From Micromonospora alfalfae (GTDB taxonomy: Bacteria; Actinomycetota; Actinomycetes; Mycobacteriales; Micromonosporaceae), in assembly GCF_022230925.1 (NCBI RefSeq), contig NZ_JAKKFH010000036.1:18273-82272 (forward strand): DNA of 64,000 bases, in the 5' to 3' direction. This document shows, piece after piece, positions 51,601 to 59,768 of this stretch; position 1 is the first letter of the stretch, and each line of letters opens with the position of its first letter. A model generated the notes under the pieces. That model was not told the origin of the DNA. It saw nothing but the letters and a program-made list of their open reading frames with translations, and ran no database searches. Made by a program: the position numbers and the translations under genes.

Positions 51601-52110
51601 CGTCGCGCCAGCGCCGGGCATCCGATCGGCCGTCGTCGCGTGCACGCCGGGGAGGACGCGGCCACGGGTCACCAGGTCGGCGGCGAAGTCGACCAGTTCG
51701 GCGAGGTGCCGCAGGGTGGCCCCGGGCACCGCCGGGATGTCGTCCAGGGCTCGCAGCAGCGAAAGGGCGTCGTCCGGGGCGTACACCAGGGTGGGGACCC
51801 GCCACCCGGCCAGGGTGAGCCGGCCGCGGGCCGCGGGTGCGACTGTGGTCCGGATCAGTTCGGGTGAGTCGGTCGGCGCGCCGGCCAGGGTGGGCAGGGT
51901 GAGTAGCGCTGTGTCCGACCGGCTCGGCTCGGCGGCATCGGCGAGGACGGCGGCCAGGTCGGTGTGCCCGGCCGCGAAGGGGTGCGGGCGTTCCCGGGCC
52001 GGCCGGCCCGTACGTGCAGCGGGAATCGGTGCGGTGCTGTCCTCGGCCCAGACGGCGAGGCCGCCGGTCGATCTGCCGCTGGGCAACCACAGCCCGTGGA
52101 TGACCAGCAC
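48634..52110 (-). CDS. SNF2-family DNA helicase/translocase (HelZ-like)
   Basis: The 1158-residue protein has a C-terminal SNF2 motor: ADDMGLGKTVQLLALLAG (Walker A, about residue 712), VVVDEAQAIKNASTRQ (DEAQ box), VTGTPVENRLADLWS, LLFTQYAEFGAMLRGHLSAR and DRAFRIGQRRRVQVRKFV (motif VI). The first 600 residues are a mixed N-terminal domain with low-complexity inserts (Ala/Asp/Ser/Thr/Gly repeats around residues 175-240 and 395-430). SNF2 proteins of this class move along duplex DNA using ATP. GTG 52110 has GGGGGAG upstream. It is paired with a SWIM protein. Confidence 0.93.
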   Translation of the reverse strand: MLVIHGLWLPSGRSTGGLAVWAEDSTAPIPAARTGRPARERPHPFAAGHTDLAAVLADAAEPSRSDTALLTLPTLAGAPTDSPELIRTTVAPAARGRLTLAGWRVPTLVYAPDDALSLLRALDDIPAVPGATLRHLAELVDFAADLVTRGRVLPGVHATTADRMPGAGATADQTPDAGATAVDQTPGAGVARAGAGTTTVDWAPGAGTTTASGGQVLAQAVWRPLLTGTDAAWARALALALPPAARAAVLPSAAALPPSAAASPSAALPSSAGTAQGPTGSAATSAAAIVGSGGSELTAAVLVADALDAFTDAAARAALATTTLARGLRPGGPAPAWLAALAGPQRDFTIDPAGLDSLSTELDAWQRDAAGGPVRASFRLVEPALDEVTEPILATRVRSADDAPASVSAESAPGSVSADDASAPVSADSAPVSVGSIGAGRWRLEFGLQAADEPGLHVDAGDIWRAPQTLGGLVGRTANPQETLLAELGRASRLWPDLDAALRTAAPEAMELDVEGAHRFLSAGAPVLHAAGFGVLLPSWWQRPSARLGARLRARSRTAPGTVGGTDAGVGLDALVDYRWEIALGDQPLSAEELAALAETKTPLVRLRGRWVELDPGRLAAGLRLLRSAGELTVADLLRLGLADGEATGELPVLEVTADGALGDLLAGAVERRLTPLDPPPGFRGTLRPYQQRGLAWLAFLRSLGLGGVLADDMGLGKTVQLLALLAGDPPEAGPTLLVCPMSLVGNWQREAARFTPELRVHVHHGAERARGAEFTAAAHGADLVLTTYSVAARDAADLAGIDWHRVVVDEAQAIKNASTRQAEAVRALPARQRVAVTGTPVENRLADLWSIMQFANPGLLGPAATFRKRFAEPIERHGDVEAAERLRRITGPFVLRRLKTDSSIISDLPEKLEMEVLCNLTAEQAALYRVVVDDMLARIETSDGIERRGLVLATMTRLKQVCNHPAQLLRDGSPLEGRSGKLARLTEILEEVLAAGERALLFTQYAEFGAMLRGHLSARFGREVLFLHGGLGKAERDALVQRFQSAEGPPLFVLSLKAGGTGLTLTAANHVVHVDRWWNPAVEDQATDRAFRIGQRRRVQVRKFVCAGTVEEKVAAMIADKRSLAERVVGTGEQWITELSTGQLRDLFALEAGAVVE

Positions 52111-52187
52111 CTGCTCCCCCTAGTCGCCGCCCGCCCCCAGCTTAGGCGGCCCACCCGGCCCGGCGTCCGCGCCCACCGGCCCACCTG

Positions 52188-52260
52188 CGCGATCTTGCAC
52201 TTTGTGTCGACGTTCGGTGAAGAGTGCACGTTTTGTCGCAGCAGAAAGCGCAAGATCGCG
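52188..52260. repeat. 73-bp imperfect palindrome (CGCGATCTTGC-ended family)
   Basis: The outer arms CGCGATCTTGC (52188-52198) and GCAAGATCGCG (52250-52260) pair perfectly; inside are TTTGTGTCGA and TTTTGTCGCAGC. It shares outer arms and AGTGCACGTTTT-type interior with the element at 40578. It lies between the divergent helicase and PfkB genes. Confidence 0.78.
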
Positions 52261-52301
52261 GGGACTGGAGGTGGGTGCGGCAACGGGCTAGCGTCGGCGC
52301 T

Positions 52302-53174
52302 GTGGTCGATCTGCTGGTTCTTGGCGGGCTTGGGGTGGACGTACGGGTTCGGGTGCCCGCGCTGCCCCTCCCGGCTGCCGATTCCCACACCGTCGAGCCG
52401 ATCGAGCTGCGGATCGGCAACACCGGCGCCGGTGTGGCGTTGGCCGCCCGGGCGCTCGGCCTGCACGTACTGGTGGTCGACACCCTCGGTGCGGATCCGG
52501 CCGGTGAGCTGGTCCGGGCGGCGTTGACCCGGGCCGAGGTGCCGGCGCTGCTGGCCGAACACCGGGGCGGCACCCGCCGGTCGGTGAACCTGGTGGACCC
52601 GGGCGGGCGGCGCACATCGCTGTACGACCCGCGCCCATGGCAGGGTGATCCACCGTTTCCCGCCACCGAATTGACCGCACTGGTCCGCGACGCCCGGCAC
52701 GTCCACCTGTCGATCATGGATTGGACGGTGCCGTTGCTGCCCGCCGTGCGGGCTGCCGTTCCGACGGGCGTGACGCTCTCCACCGACCTGCACGACTGGG
52801 ACGGCGAGAACACCTACCATCAGCCGTTCGCGGAGGTCGCCGACCTGGTTCTGCTGAGCGGGGTGCGGTTGGGCGACCGCGCCGCGTCGCTCGCCGGCAC
52901 GTTGGCGCCCCGGACGGTGGTGGTGACCCGTGGCGCGGACGGCGCCGACCTGTACCCGGGCGACGGCACTGCGGTATCCGTGCCGCCCGCCGTCGCTGGA
53001 AAGCCGGTGGTGGACAGCAACGGGGCGGGCGACGCCTTCGCGGCCGGCCTGATCGCCGCCCGGCTGCGCGGTGAGCCACTGGCACGTGCCGCCCGGTACG
53101 CGGCGCGGGTTGCCGCTGCGGCCTGTACGCATGACGGGATGGAGTACCCACCGGGCCTGTTGCCCACCGGTTGA
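52302..53174 (+). CDS. PfkB-family carbohydrate kinase
   Basis: The 290-residue protein has the ribokinase fold: ELRIGNTGAGVALAARALGL (near 41-60, glycine-rich), STDLHDW and the PfkB signature DSNGAGDAFAAGLIAARLRG (about 232-251) with the catalytic aspartate. It phosphorylates a sugar or nucleoside; the substrate cannot be told. GTG 52302 is the first start that gives the complete fold. It is divergent from the SNF2 helicase gene and the promoter region holds one of the palindromic repeats. Confidence 0.88.
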   Translation: MVDLLVLGGLGVDVRVRVPALPLPAADSHTVEPIELRIGNTGAGVALAARALGLHVLVVDTLGADPAGELVRAALTRAEVPALLAEHRGGTRRSVNLVDPGGRRTSLYDPRPWQGDPPFPATELTALVRDARHVHLSIMDWTVPLLPAVRAAVPTGVTLSTDLHDWDGENTYHQPFAEVADLVLLSGVRLGDRAASLAGTLAPRTVVVTRGADGADLYPGDGTAVSVPPAVAGKPVVDSNGAGDAFAAGLIAARLRGEPLARAARYAARVAAAACTHDGMEYPPGLLPTG

Positions 53175-53202
53175 CGGCCGACGGAGTGCGGCGACCCCTG
53201 GC

Positions 53203-53721
53203 TCAGAGCGCGCCGGCCTCGCCGTCGGTCAGCTCGCGCAGAATGTCGGCGTGGCCCGCGTGCCGGGCCGTCTCTTCGATCATGTGCGCCAGGATCCAGC
53301 GCAGCGACACCTCACCGAGCTGCGGATGCGGCACCACGTGGTCGAGGTCGATGCTCGCGGCGACCGCCCGGGAGCGGGCGCAGGCTCGCTCGTACGCCTC
53401 GGTGAGACCGGCGATGGTTTCCTGGTCGCTCAGCGTGAAGCTGGCGACCGCGTCCTCCTCGGAGGTCAGGTAGACGTCGCCGGGCTCGGGTGCCAACAGG
53501 GTCGGGAACCAGTTCCGCTCGACAAGGGTCAGGTGCTTGACCAGCCCAGCGAGTGTGGTCGCCGACGGCACCAGCCGGCGTCGGGCGTCGGCGTCGGAGA
53601 GACCGCGCAGTTTGCGCAGCAGCACGGCCCGGTGGAAGTCGAGGAACGACGTCAGGACGGCACGTTCGTCGCCGGTGCGGGCGAGCACCGGACCGAGCGT
53701 GGGATCGATCGTCTGCTCCAT
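53203..53721 (-). CDS. DinB-family protein (mycothiol transferase-like)
   Basis: The 172-residue protein is a four-helix DinB fold with RAVLTSFLDFHRAVLLRKLR near the start, the TLAGLVKHLTLVERNWF motif (metal-binding His) near residue 60 and RWILAHMIEETARHAGHADI near 140, which gives the second and third histidines. DUF664/DinB proteins in actinobacteria bind metal and act as thiol (mycothiol or bacillithiol-type) transferases. The ATG at 53721 is preferred. Convergent with the PfkB gene. Confidence 0.88.
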   Translation of the reverse strand: MEQTIDPTLGPVLARTGDERAVLTSFLDFHRAVLLRKLRGLSDADARRRLVPSATTLAGLVKHLTLVERNWFPTLLAPEPGDVYLTSEEDAVASFTLSDQETIAGLTEAYERACARSRAVAASIDLDHVVPHPQLGEVSLRWILAHMIEETARHAGHADILRELTDGEAGAL

Positions 53722-53803
53722 CCGCCGACAGTAGCCACGGGCCGGGTGCGCCGCTGCCCCGCTATCCGCTGCGGGCGGGCGCTGGGCCGGGCAGGATGGG
53801 CGC

Positions 53804-54010
53804 ATGGCTTCATCCGTGCAGATCCTTCTCGTCGGCGGCACGGCGGACGGGCAGACCATCACCGTCGAACTGGACAGCAACGGCCGTCCGCCACTGACCC
53901 ACCATCACCTGGGCTCCGGTGGGTTGGCCGACGCGCAGATCTACGAGTTGGAGACAGCCCGCGAGGAGGCCCGCGAGTGGCGCTACCGGTGGACCGGCCC
54001 GGCGGTGTGA
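53804..54010 (+). CDS. Small hypothetical protein (68 aa)
   Basis: The frame from ATG 53804 encodes MASSVQILLVGGTADGQTIT, then a short beta-type segment and an acidic-basic helix YELETAREEAREWRYRW. It looks like a small beta-strand protein of normal composition. The gene is divergent from the DinB gene and ends 8 bp before the convergent pyruvyltransferase-like gene's stop. Function unknown. Confidence 0.5.
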   Translation: MASSVQILLVGGTADGQTITVELDSNGRPPLTHHHLGSGGLADAQIYELETAREEAREWRYRWTGPAV

Positions 54011-54018
54011 CCGCCCGC

Positions 54019-55161
54019 TCAGACCCGGGTGAGGGTCTGGCTGCGCAGGCTCTCCAACACGCCTCGGGTGACCTCCGAGGTGCCCCGCGCCTGATCGCAC
54101 ACCTCCGCCACCCGTCGTGCGGTGGCCTCGGCGCGTTGCTCCCGCTCGTCCCAGAGTCGGTCGACCTCGGCCAGCAGCGGCCCCTCGACCTCCCGCTCCA
54201 CCCCGCGTAGCGCCGGCACGCCGAGTCGTTGGGCCAGGTCGAAGACCTTGCCGGCGTACGGCAGGGGCAGGAACGGCGTACCGACCATCGCCGCGAAGAT
54301 CAGGAAGTGCAGGCGCATGCCGACGGCCAGGTCGAAGTGGCGCATCAGCCCCAGCACCTGCTGCGGAGAGTAGGTGCCGTGCAGGATCCGACCTCGCTCG
54401 GCGGCGACCATGTGCGACAGCACCCCGTGGGAGTGCCTGATGTCGTCGCGCTCCATCGGCACGAACAGCACGTACGCGTCGATCCGGTGCACCAGGAAGT
54501 CACCGATCTGGGCCAGCAGCCGGTGGTAGCCGTCCACGTCGAGGCGTTCGGCGGCCCGGCCCGGCTCCCGCACGCTGATCCCGACGAGGCGCTTGCCGAC
54601 CGGCACACCCTCCTCCGCCAACAGGTGGGCCGGGAACTCCTCCGGTTGCAGGAGGAACGCCGGGTCCGCGGTGACCGTGATCGGGTTGAGCAGGCCGGCC
54701 TCCTCCAGCACCATCCGGGACTCCTGGTCCCGGACTGTCACCTGGGTCGCGCTGGAGAGCGTCTCCCGGACCATGCCGGTGTCCACCGCGTCGCTGAGCG
54801 GCCCGACCCCCACCGCGTACGTGATCAGCGGCAGGCCGCGTTCCTGGGCCACCCGGACCACCCGCAGGTAACGGCGGGCCTCCCGGTCGTACAGGATGCC
54901 GCCGCCGCCCAGGATGAGCAGGTCCAGCTGGGCCAGGACCAGTGCCGAGTCGGTACGGCTCACGCCCTCCCAGGGCACCGCTTCGACATCCGGGTGGGCG
55001 GCCCGGGTGTGTTCCGGGTTCCGGGAGAAGACGATGATCCGGGCGTTCGGTTCCTGCGTACGCAGATCGGTGAGCAGGCCGGTGAGGATCGCCTCGTCGC
55101 CGAGGTTTCGCCCACCGTACGAGCCCAGCACACCGATGGTCAGTCCGGCGCCGTGCGTCAT
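54019..55161 (-). CDS. Polysaccharide pyruvyl transferase family protein (CsaB-like)
   Basis: The 380-residue protein has the family start GLTIGVLGSYGGRNLGDEAI (about residues 6-25), LLILGGGGILYDREAR, ITYAVGVGPLSDAVDTGM, VTVRDQESRMVLEEAG and VGMRLHFLIFAA. CsaB-like enzymes add ketal pyruvate to cell-surface polysaccharide; other members have different roles. ATG 55161 is preceded by GGGGAGGAG. It follows a GNAT gene on the same strand and is near a GT4 glycosyltransferase, so surface polysaccharide synthesis is plausible. Confidence 0.85.
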   Translation of the reverse strand: MTHGAGLTIGVLGSYGGRNLGDEAILTGLLTDLRTQEPNARIIVFSRNPEHTRAAHPDVEAVPWEGVSRTDSALVLAQLDLLILGGGGILYDREARRYLRVVRVAQERGLPLITYAVGVGPLSDAVDTGMVRETLSSATQVTVRDQESRMVLEEAGLLNPITVTADPAFLLQPEEFPAHLLAEEGVPVGKRLVGISVREPGRAAERLDVDGYHRLLAQIGDFLVHRIDAYVLFVPMERDDIRHSHGVLSHMVAAERGRILHGTYSPQQVLGLMRHFDLAVGMRLHFLIFAAMVGTPFLPLPYAGKVFDLAQRLGVPALRGVEREVEGPLLAEVDRLWDEREQRAEATARRVAEVCDQARGTSEVTRGVLESLRSQTLTRV

Positions 55162-55253
55162 CCGTCGCTCCTCCCCAGGTGCGGTCCGCGCCGGTTTCCC
55201 GCTGGGCCTGTGAACAGTCCTGCCGAGGGGACCCGTCCCGGGCCGCCGCCGGC

Positions 55254-55733
55254 TCAGCTCCCCGGGGTGAGGCGCTTCGCCATCTGCTGCGAGGTGACAT
55301 CGAAGCCCAGACTGCGGTAGAGGCCGATCGCCACGGTGTTCGTACCGAAGACGTTCAGTCCCAGCTCGGGCACACCGCGTTGGGCGAGTTCGGCCTCGAT
55401 GAGCTGGATCATCCGCCGCGCGTACCCGCGTCCCCGGTGCTCCTCGTGCACGTCGATGTTGTGGATCCAGGCCTGGTTGGGGGCGGCGGCCGTCGGCAGG
55501 GTCACCCAGATCCAGCCGACCTCGGCGTCGTCGACCCGGCCCACCCGCAGCAGCGCACCCTCGGTGGCCACGCCGGCCGGCAGCGACTCCCGGATCTGGT
55601 CGACCGACCGTTCCAGGGCCGCCTGCGGGGTCATCCCCCGGTGCGCCACCAGGTCGTCGGCGTACCCCTGCACCAGTGGCCCCCGCAGGCGGTCCAGTTC
55701 CGGTGCCGTCATCGGCGTCAGCGTCAGCTCCAC
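55254..55733 (-). CDS. GNAT-family N-acetyltransferase
   Basis: The 159-residue protein has the GNAT motif A: IHNIDVHEEHRGRGYARRMI (acetyl-CoA pyrophosphate loop RGRGYA) and the C-terminal LNVFGTNTVAIGLYRSLGF. It acetylates an amine, substrate unknown. GTG 55733 has GGGGAGA upstream. It is divergent from the glycosyltransferase gene at 55858 and 92 bp upstream of the pyruvyltransferase-like gene. Confidence 0.9.
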   Translation of the reverse strand: MELTLTPMTAPELDRLRGPLVQGYADDLVAHRGMTPQAALERSVDQIRESLPAGVATEGALLRVGRVDDAEVGWIWVTLPTAAAPNQAWIHNIDVHEEHRGRGYARRMIQLIEAELAQRGVPELGLNVFGTNTVAIGLYRSLGFDVTSQQMAKRLTPGS

Positions 55734-55857
55734 AGCGTCTCCCCGTTCGTCGTCGCCCGCGGGTAGTGCAGCAGAGCCGGTCCGGAGACGCCAACTGTTT
55801 CCCCGCCCGGGGCGGACGGGACGGCCGGGGGGTGCGCGGGCGGGCGACGATGGCAAC

Positions 55858-57105
55858 GTGCGGATCGCCCACGTCAGCGACAGTCACCTCACCAACCCGG
55901 AGGGGGTGGCCACCTCGGTCGGCACCACGGTGACGCTCCTGCGCGCCGCCGGGCACCGGGTGGTGCTGCACTGCCCCGGCCCACTGTCCCGGTGTCGCCG
56001 CCGGCCGGGCGAGGTGCCCTCACTGTCGGTGCCGACCCGGCCGTACCGGTTGGCGCTGCCCCGGCCGCCCAGCGCGCCCGCCGACGTGGTGCACGTGCAC
56101 ACCACCGGCCCGCTCGGCGTCGCCGGCCTGCGGTGGGCCGCCACCCGGGGCGTACCGACAGTGCTCACCTGGCACACCGACCTCGTCGCGTACGCCGCGC
56201 ACTACCCGGAGATCCCGATCGGGGCCGCATACGCCGGCCTGCGGCTGGGCCTGCGCTGGCGGGCGGGCGACCTGTGGGCGCTCGCCCACCCCGGACCGGG
56301 TCGACAGGCCCGACTGTTGGCGCTCAGGCGAACCCTCCTGGCCCACACCACTGTCCTGATCGCCCCTTCGACGAAAACCGCGGCGATGATGGCGACGATG
56401 GCAGGGCGTACCCCGATCGTGGTCCTGCCGACCCCGGCCGCCGCACCGCACGCCGACGCCGACGACCGGCGGCGGCTGCGGGCTCGGCTCGGCATCCCAG
56501 CGGACGCGCCAGTGCTGCTCGCTGTGGGACGGGCCACCCCGGAGAAGAGCCCCGAGCTGCTGCTGGCCGCGTTCGCCCAGGTCCGCCGCGAGTTGCCGGC
56601 CGCCCGGCTGGTGCTGCTCGGGGCCCGGCGGCACCGGCTCGCGGTCCGCCGGATGGCCCGCCGGTACGGCGTCACCGGCGCGCTGCACCTGCTCCGTCCG
56701 GTGCCACGCCACCGGGTCGGCGCCCACTACCGGGCAGCGGACGTGCTCGCGTTCACCTCCACCACCGACACGCAGGGCCTGGTGCTCGCCGAGGCCGAGG
56801 CGTACGGACTGCCGGTGGCCATGGTGGACACTCTGCTCGCCGAACGGCCCGGCACCGGCACCACCCGACCGGTCGCCGAGCCCAGCCCGGCGGCGTTCGG
56901 GGCGTTGCTCACCCGGCTGCTGACCGAACGGGAGTTGCGCACGGCCGTGATCCGGGACGGCCGGGCGGCGGCGACTGACTGGTCCGCGGAGCGCTACCTG
57001 ACCGAGCTGGTCACGCTGTACGCGTCGCTGCCACCGGTCGGCCCGGCGGGAGGCGCTGCCATCCCCGGGGCGCGCCGGGGTGACGCCGGTGCCAGGTCGG
57101 AGTGA
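55858..57105 (+). CDS. GT4-family glycosyltransferase
   Basis: The 415-residue protein has a two-domain GT-B fold: IAHVSDSHLTNPEGVATSVG at the start, DVVHVHTTGPLGVAGLRWA (about 78-96), and the C-terminal LLAVGRATPEKSPELLLAAF, then VLAFTSTTDTQGLVLAEAEA (EX7E nucleotide-sugar region, about 299-318). It transfers a sugar from a nucleotide donor to a lipid or polysaccharide. GTG 55858 is used since the fold begins there. Divergent from the GNAT gene. Confidence 0.88.
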   Translation: MRIAHVSDSHLTNPEGVATSVGTTVTLLRAAGHRVVLHCPGPLSRCRRRPGEVPSLSVPTRPYRLALPRPPSAPADVVHVHTTGPLGVAGLRWAATRGVPTVLTWHTDLVAYAAHYPEIPIGAAYAGLRLGLRWRAGDLWALAHPGPGRQARLLALRRTLLAHTTVLIAPSTKTAAMMATMAGRTPIVVLPTPAAAPHADADDRRRLRARLGIPADAPVLLAVGRATPEKSPELLLAAFAQVRRELPAARLVLLGARRHRLAVRRMARRYGVTGALHLLRPVPRHRVGAHYRAADVLAFTSTTDTQGLVLAEAEAYGLPVAMVDTLLAERPGTGTTRPVAEPSPAAFGALLTRLLTERELRTAVIRDGRAAATDWSAERYLTELVTLYASLPPVGPAGGAAIPGARRGDAGARSE

Positions 57106-57183
57106 CAAGTCGACCCGGTGCCGGGAACCGGACGCGGCTGCTCGTCGTGGCGTTCATCGATGCGACGGTGGTAGCGTCCGCCG

Positions 57184-57777
57184 GTGGCCGACCGGGTCCT
57201 GCGGGTGAGCACCGCGCTGGTGCTCGCCGTCGGGCTGACACTCGCCGGAGTCGCCGCCCGCGAGGAGCCCGTCGAGCTGCTGTTCTACTTCACAGTGCAG
57301 GTCGACCTTGCCTATCTTGTGGTGTTGCTGGCCGGGTGCGGTGACCGGCTGCGCACCGCGCTCACCGTCTACCTCGTCGGCACGGCGGTGGTCTTCGTCC
57401 TCGTCCTGGCCAACCCGTGGAGCGGCTACGCCATGGTGGCGACCCCCGAGGCCCGAGGGCTGGTCTCCGACGCCGGCAACCTGTTGCTGCACGCAGTGGT
57501 GCCGCCGCTGGCCGCCGCGCAGTGGTACAACCGCCGGCCTCGGGTCGCGCTGCGTCCGGCGTACGCGGTCAGCCTGCTCGGCTACCCGCTGCTGTGGCTG
57601 ACGGTGATCCTGGTCCGGGGCGCCGTCGGCCGGGCCGAGGGCCGCTACCTCTACCCGTTCCTCGACGTACCCCGCCTCGGGTACCCCACCGTCGCCCTCA
57701 ACGCGGTGCTCTTCGGCGTCACGTTGCTGCTGCTCGCTCTGACCGCCGTCCACCTGACCCAGCGGCGCACTGGTTGA
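57184..57777 (+). CDS. Pr6Pr-type integral membrane protein
   Basis: The 197-residue protein has six hydrophobic segments (ALVLAVGLTLAGVAA; LLFYFTVQVDLAYLVVLLAG; LTVYLVGTAVVFVLVLA; LLHAVVPPLAAAQWY; LLGYPLLWLTVILVRGAVG; VLFGVTLLLLALTAVHL) and the YPFLDVPRLGYPTV-type loop of the Pr6Pr family. Function unknown. GTG 57184 is the start. It is 6 bp from the convergent HAD gene stop. Confidence 0.82.
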   Translation: MADRVLRVSTALVLAVGLTLAGVAAREEPVELLFYFTVQVDLAYLVVLLAGCGDRLRTALTVYLVGTAVVFVLVLANPWSGYAMVATPEARGLVSDAGNLLLHAVVPPLAAAQWYNRRPRVALRPAYAVSLLGYPLLWLTVILVRGAVGRAEGRYLYPFLDVPRLGYPTVALNAVLFGVTLLLLALTAVHLTQRRTG

Positions 57778-57783
57778 CAGCGG

Positions 57784-58413
57784 TCAGGGTGCCGACGGCG
57801 TCGACTCCAGTTGGTGCGCCAGTTGGGCCAGGTCATGCAGACGAAGGTCGCCGTCGAGCCCCTTCAGCGCGGCGGTCATCGCCCCCGCCGCGCGACCGGC
57901 CCGCAGGCCGACCTCGGCGTCCTCGACGACCAGGCACCGCGTCACGGGTACGCCCAGCAGCGCCGCGCCCCGCAGATAGCCCTCCGGGTCCGGCTTGCCG
58001 ATGCTGACGTCCTCCACGGTGACGAGCACCGGCGCCTTGATGCCGGCGGCACCGAGCCGGGCCTCGGCGAGCCGCGCGTCGGCGCTGGTCACCACCGCCC
58101 AGGGCAGCCCCAGCTCGGTCAGCGTGTTCAGCAGGTCGTGTGCCCCGGGGGTGGCTGTCACGTCGGACAGGTCGTCGTACTGCAACGCCAACTGCCGGGC
58201 GGCGGCGGTGCCGACCGCTCTGTCGTCGAGCGCGGGCAGCAGCCGGCGGATGGTCCGGTCGGCGGGGCTGCCGTGCGCGATCGCCAGCGCCGCAGCAGGG
58301 TCGACGCCGTACTCGGCGGCCCACCGCTCCCAGGCCCGCTCCACCGCGGCGTCGGAGTCGACGAGGGTGCCATCCATGTCGAACAACACCGCGCCAATGC
58401 CCGCCAGGTCCAC
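57784..58413 (-). CDS. HAD-superfamily hydrolase (phosphatase, subfamily IA-like)
   Basis: The 209-residue protein has the HAD motifs VLFDMDGTLVDSD (motif I, about residues 8-20), AVVTSADARLAEA (motif II), IGKPDPEGYLRGAALLG (motif III, Lys) and CLVVEDAEVGLRAGRAAG (motif IV). It dephosphorylates sugars such as phosphoglycolate or beta-phosphoglucomutase substrates. GTG 58413 is chosen because GGGGAG lies eight bases upstream; GTG 58419 is possible. Confidence 0.9.
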   Translation of the reverse strand: MDLAGIGAVLFDMDGTLVDSDAAVERAWERWAAEYGVDPAAALAIAHGSPADRTIRRLLPALDDRAVGTAAARQLALQYDDLSDVTATPGAHDLLNTLTELGLPWAVVTSADARLAEARLGAAGIKAPVLVTVEDVSIGKPDPEGYLRGAALLGVPVTRCLVVEDAEVGLRAGRAAGAMTAALKGLDGDLRLHDLAQLAHQLESTPSAP

Positions 58414-58465
58414 GACCACACTCCCCGAATCGAGGGTAAGGCGGCCACCCTCCCCCACCTGGCAA

Positions 58466-58561
58466 GATCCGCGCAACTTCGGTGATCCCGCTGTCTGCCG
58501 GGCCGATGAGCGCTGCCTGCCGGGCCGATGAGGCAGCAGGAGCCGTGAAGTTGCGCGGATC
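58466..58561. repeat. Inverted repeat with internal 20-bp direct repeat
   Basis: Arms 58466-58480 (GATCCGCGCAACTTC) and 58547-58561 (GAAGTTGCGCGGATC) are perfect over 15 bp. The interior contains the repeated unit CTGCCGGGCCGATGAG twice (near 58494 and 58518). It lies between the HAD gene and tRNA-Val. Confidence 0.75.
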
Positions 58562-58630
58562 ATGGGTGACCGCCGGGACGGTGGTCCACGTGGACGGCGG
58601 CTTCGCAGGCGGCTACGCGGTATTGAAGGG

Positions 58631-58702
58631 TGGGCGCGGCAGGTTTCGAACCTGCGACCCCTCGCTTGTAAGGCGAGTGCTCTCCCACTGAGCTACGCGC
58701 CC
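58631..58702 (-). tRNA. tRNA-Val (anticodon UAC)
   Basis: The minus strand folds as a complete tRNA: acceptor stem GGGCGCG (58696-58702) with CGCGCCC (58632-58638), discriminator A at 58631, D loop with AGCTCAGTGGGAGAGC, anticodon stem CTCGC/GCGAG with loop CTTACAA giving anticodon TAC, and T loop GGTTCGAAACC. TAC reads valine. The 3' CCA is not fully encoded. It stands between the HAD gene and the peroxiredoxin gene. Confidence 0.95.
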
Positions 58703-58778
58703 GGATCGCCCGTGTGGCGGGCCGGTGGCTGGCAAGCTTACCTGCCCGCCACCGACCCGGGCGCACGGCGTACCCCGG

Positions 58779-59243
58779 TCAGTTTGTCGCTTCGGCGATG
58801 GCCTTGCGCCAGCCCTGCTGGTCGCGGGCCTCGCCCGGGCCGTTCATCTCGGCGAAGCGGACCACTCCGGTCTTGTCGATGACGAAGGTGCCCCGGTTGG
58901 CGAAGCCGGCCACCTCGTTGAAGACCCCGTACGCCTGGGCGACTGCGCCGTGCGGCCAGAAGTCGGCGAGCATCGGGAACTGGTAGCCCTCACGGTCGGC
59001 CCAGATCTTGTGGCTGTAGGCCGAGTCGACGCTGACGGTCAGCACCTGGACGTCGTCGTTCACGTACTCGCCGAGGTTGTCGCGCACCTCGCCCAACTCG
59101 CCCTGGCAGGTGCCGGTGAAGGCGAGCGGGTAGAAGACCAGCAGCACGGTGCGTCTGCCCCGGAAGTCCGAGAGACGGACCTCCTGGTTGTTCTGGTCCT
59201 TGAGCACGAAGTCGGGTGCTTCGGCACCAACCTCGATGAGCAT
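58779..59243 (-). CDS. AhpE-like one-cysteine peroxiredoxin
   Basis: The 154-residue protein has the AhpE pattern: APDFVLKDQNNQEVRLSDFR near the start, YPLAFTGTCQGELGEVRD with the peroxidatic cysteine in the FTxxC motif (near residue 46), and no resolving cysteine. The arginine in NRGTFVID lies in its usual place. It reduces hydroperoxides using a thiol such as mycothiol or mycoredoxin. The neighbour upstream is DUF3052, an arrangement I recall from Mycobacterium (Rv2238c-Rv2239c). Confidence 0.92.
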   Translation of the reverse strand: MLIEVGAEAPDFVLKDQNNQEVRLSDFRGRRTVLLVFYPLAFTGTCQGELGEVRDNLGEYVNDDVQVLTVSVDSAYSHKIWADREGYQFPMLADFWPHGAVAQAYGVFNEVAGFANRGTFVIDKTGVVRFAEMNGPGEARDQQGWRKAIAEATN

Positions 59244-59330
59244 ACGAACTCTCCTCGCGTCGAGTCGGGTGACGGCGTCAGCCTGCTACCCGGCGGTGGG
59301 CGGACCGTCGGGCGAGCGGAGCGGCGCTGG

Positions 59331-59768
59331 CTACTTCTTGGCCTTGGCCCCTCGGCGCAGCACCAGACGTGCGCCGCTCCAGTCCCGGCCGGCGTTGACC
59401 GTCGAGGTCTGCTGAAGGCCGGCGGTGGGCGCGGACTCCGCGACCTCGCTCGGCTCGACGTGCCCCTCGCGCCCCGCCTTCGGGGTGAGCAGCCACACGA
59501 CGCCGTTGTCGGCCAGCGGGCCGAGGGCATCGACGAGCAGCTCGAAAAGGTCACCGTCGCCGTCCCGGTACCAGACCAGCACCGCGTCGACCACCTCGTC
59601 GGTGTCCTCGTCGACCAGATCTCCACAGCGGTCGGTCAGGGCGTCTCGGAGATCCTGGTCGACGTCGTCGTCGTACCCCATCTCCATGACGACCATCCCC
59701 GGTTCGATCCCGAACCGGTCCGCCAGGCTGCGTACCCCGTCGGCGGCCTGACCAGCGGTCGCGCTCAC
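59331..59768 (-). CDS. DUF3052 protein (Rv2239c-like)
   Basis: The 145-residue protein has RSLADRFGIEPGMVVMEMGY near residues 12-31, the acidic DDDVDQDLRDAL and WLLTPKAGREGHVEPSEVAE, the DUF3052 pattern. Function is unknown; it is present in most actinobacteria beside ahpE and the E1 gene. GTG 59768 with GAGGAGG upstream is preferred; ATG 59786 is possible. Confidence 0.9.
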   Translation of the reverse strand: MSATAGQAADGVRSLADRFGIEPGMVVMEMGYDDDVDQDLRDALTDRCGDLVDEDTDEVVDAVLVWYRDGDGDLFELLVDALGPLADNGVVWLLTPKAGREGHVEPSEVAESAPTAGLQQTSTVNAGRDWSGARLVLRRGAKAKK

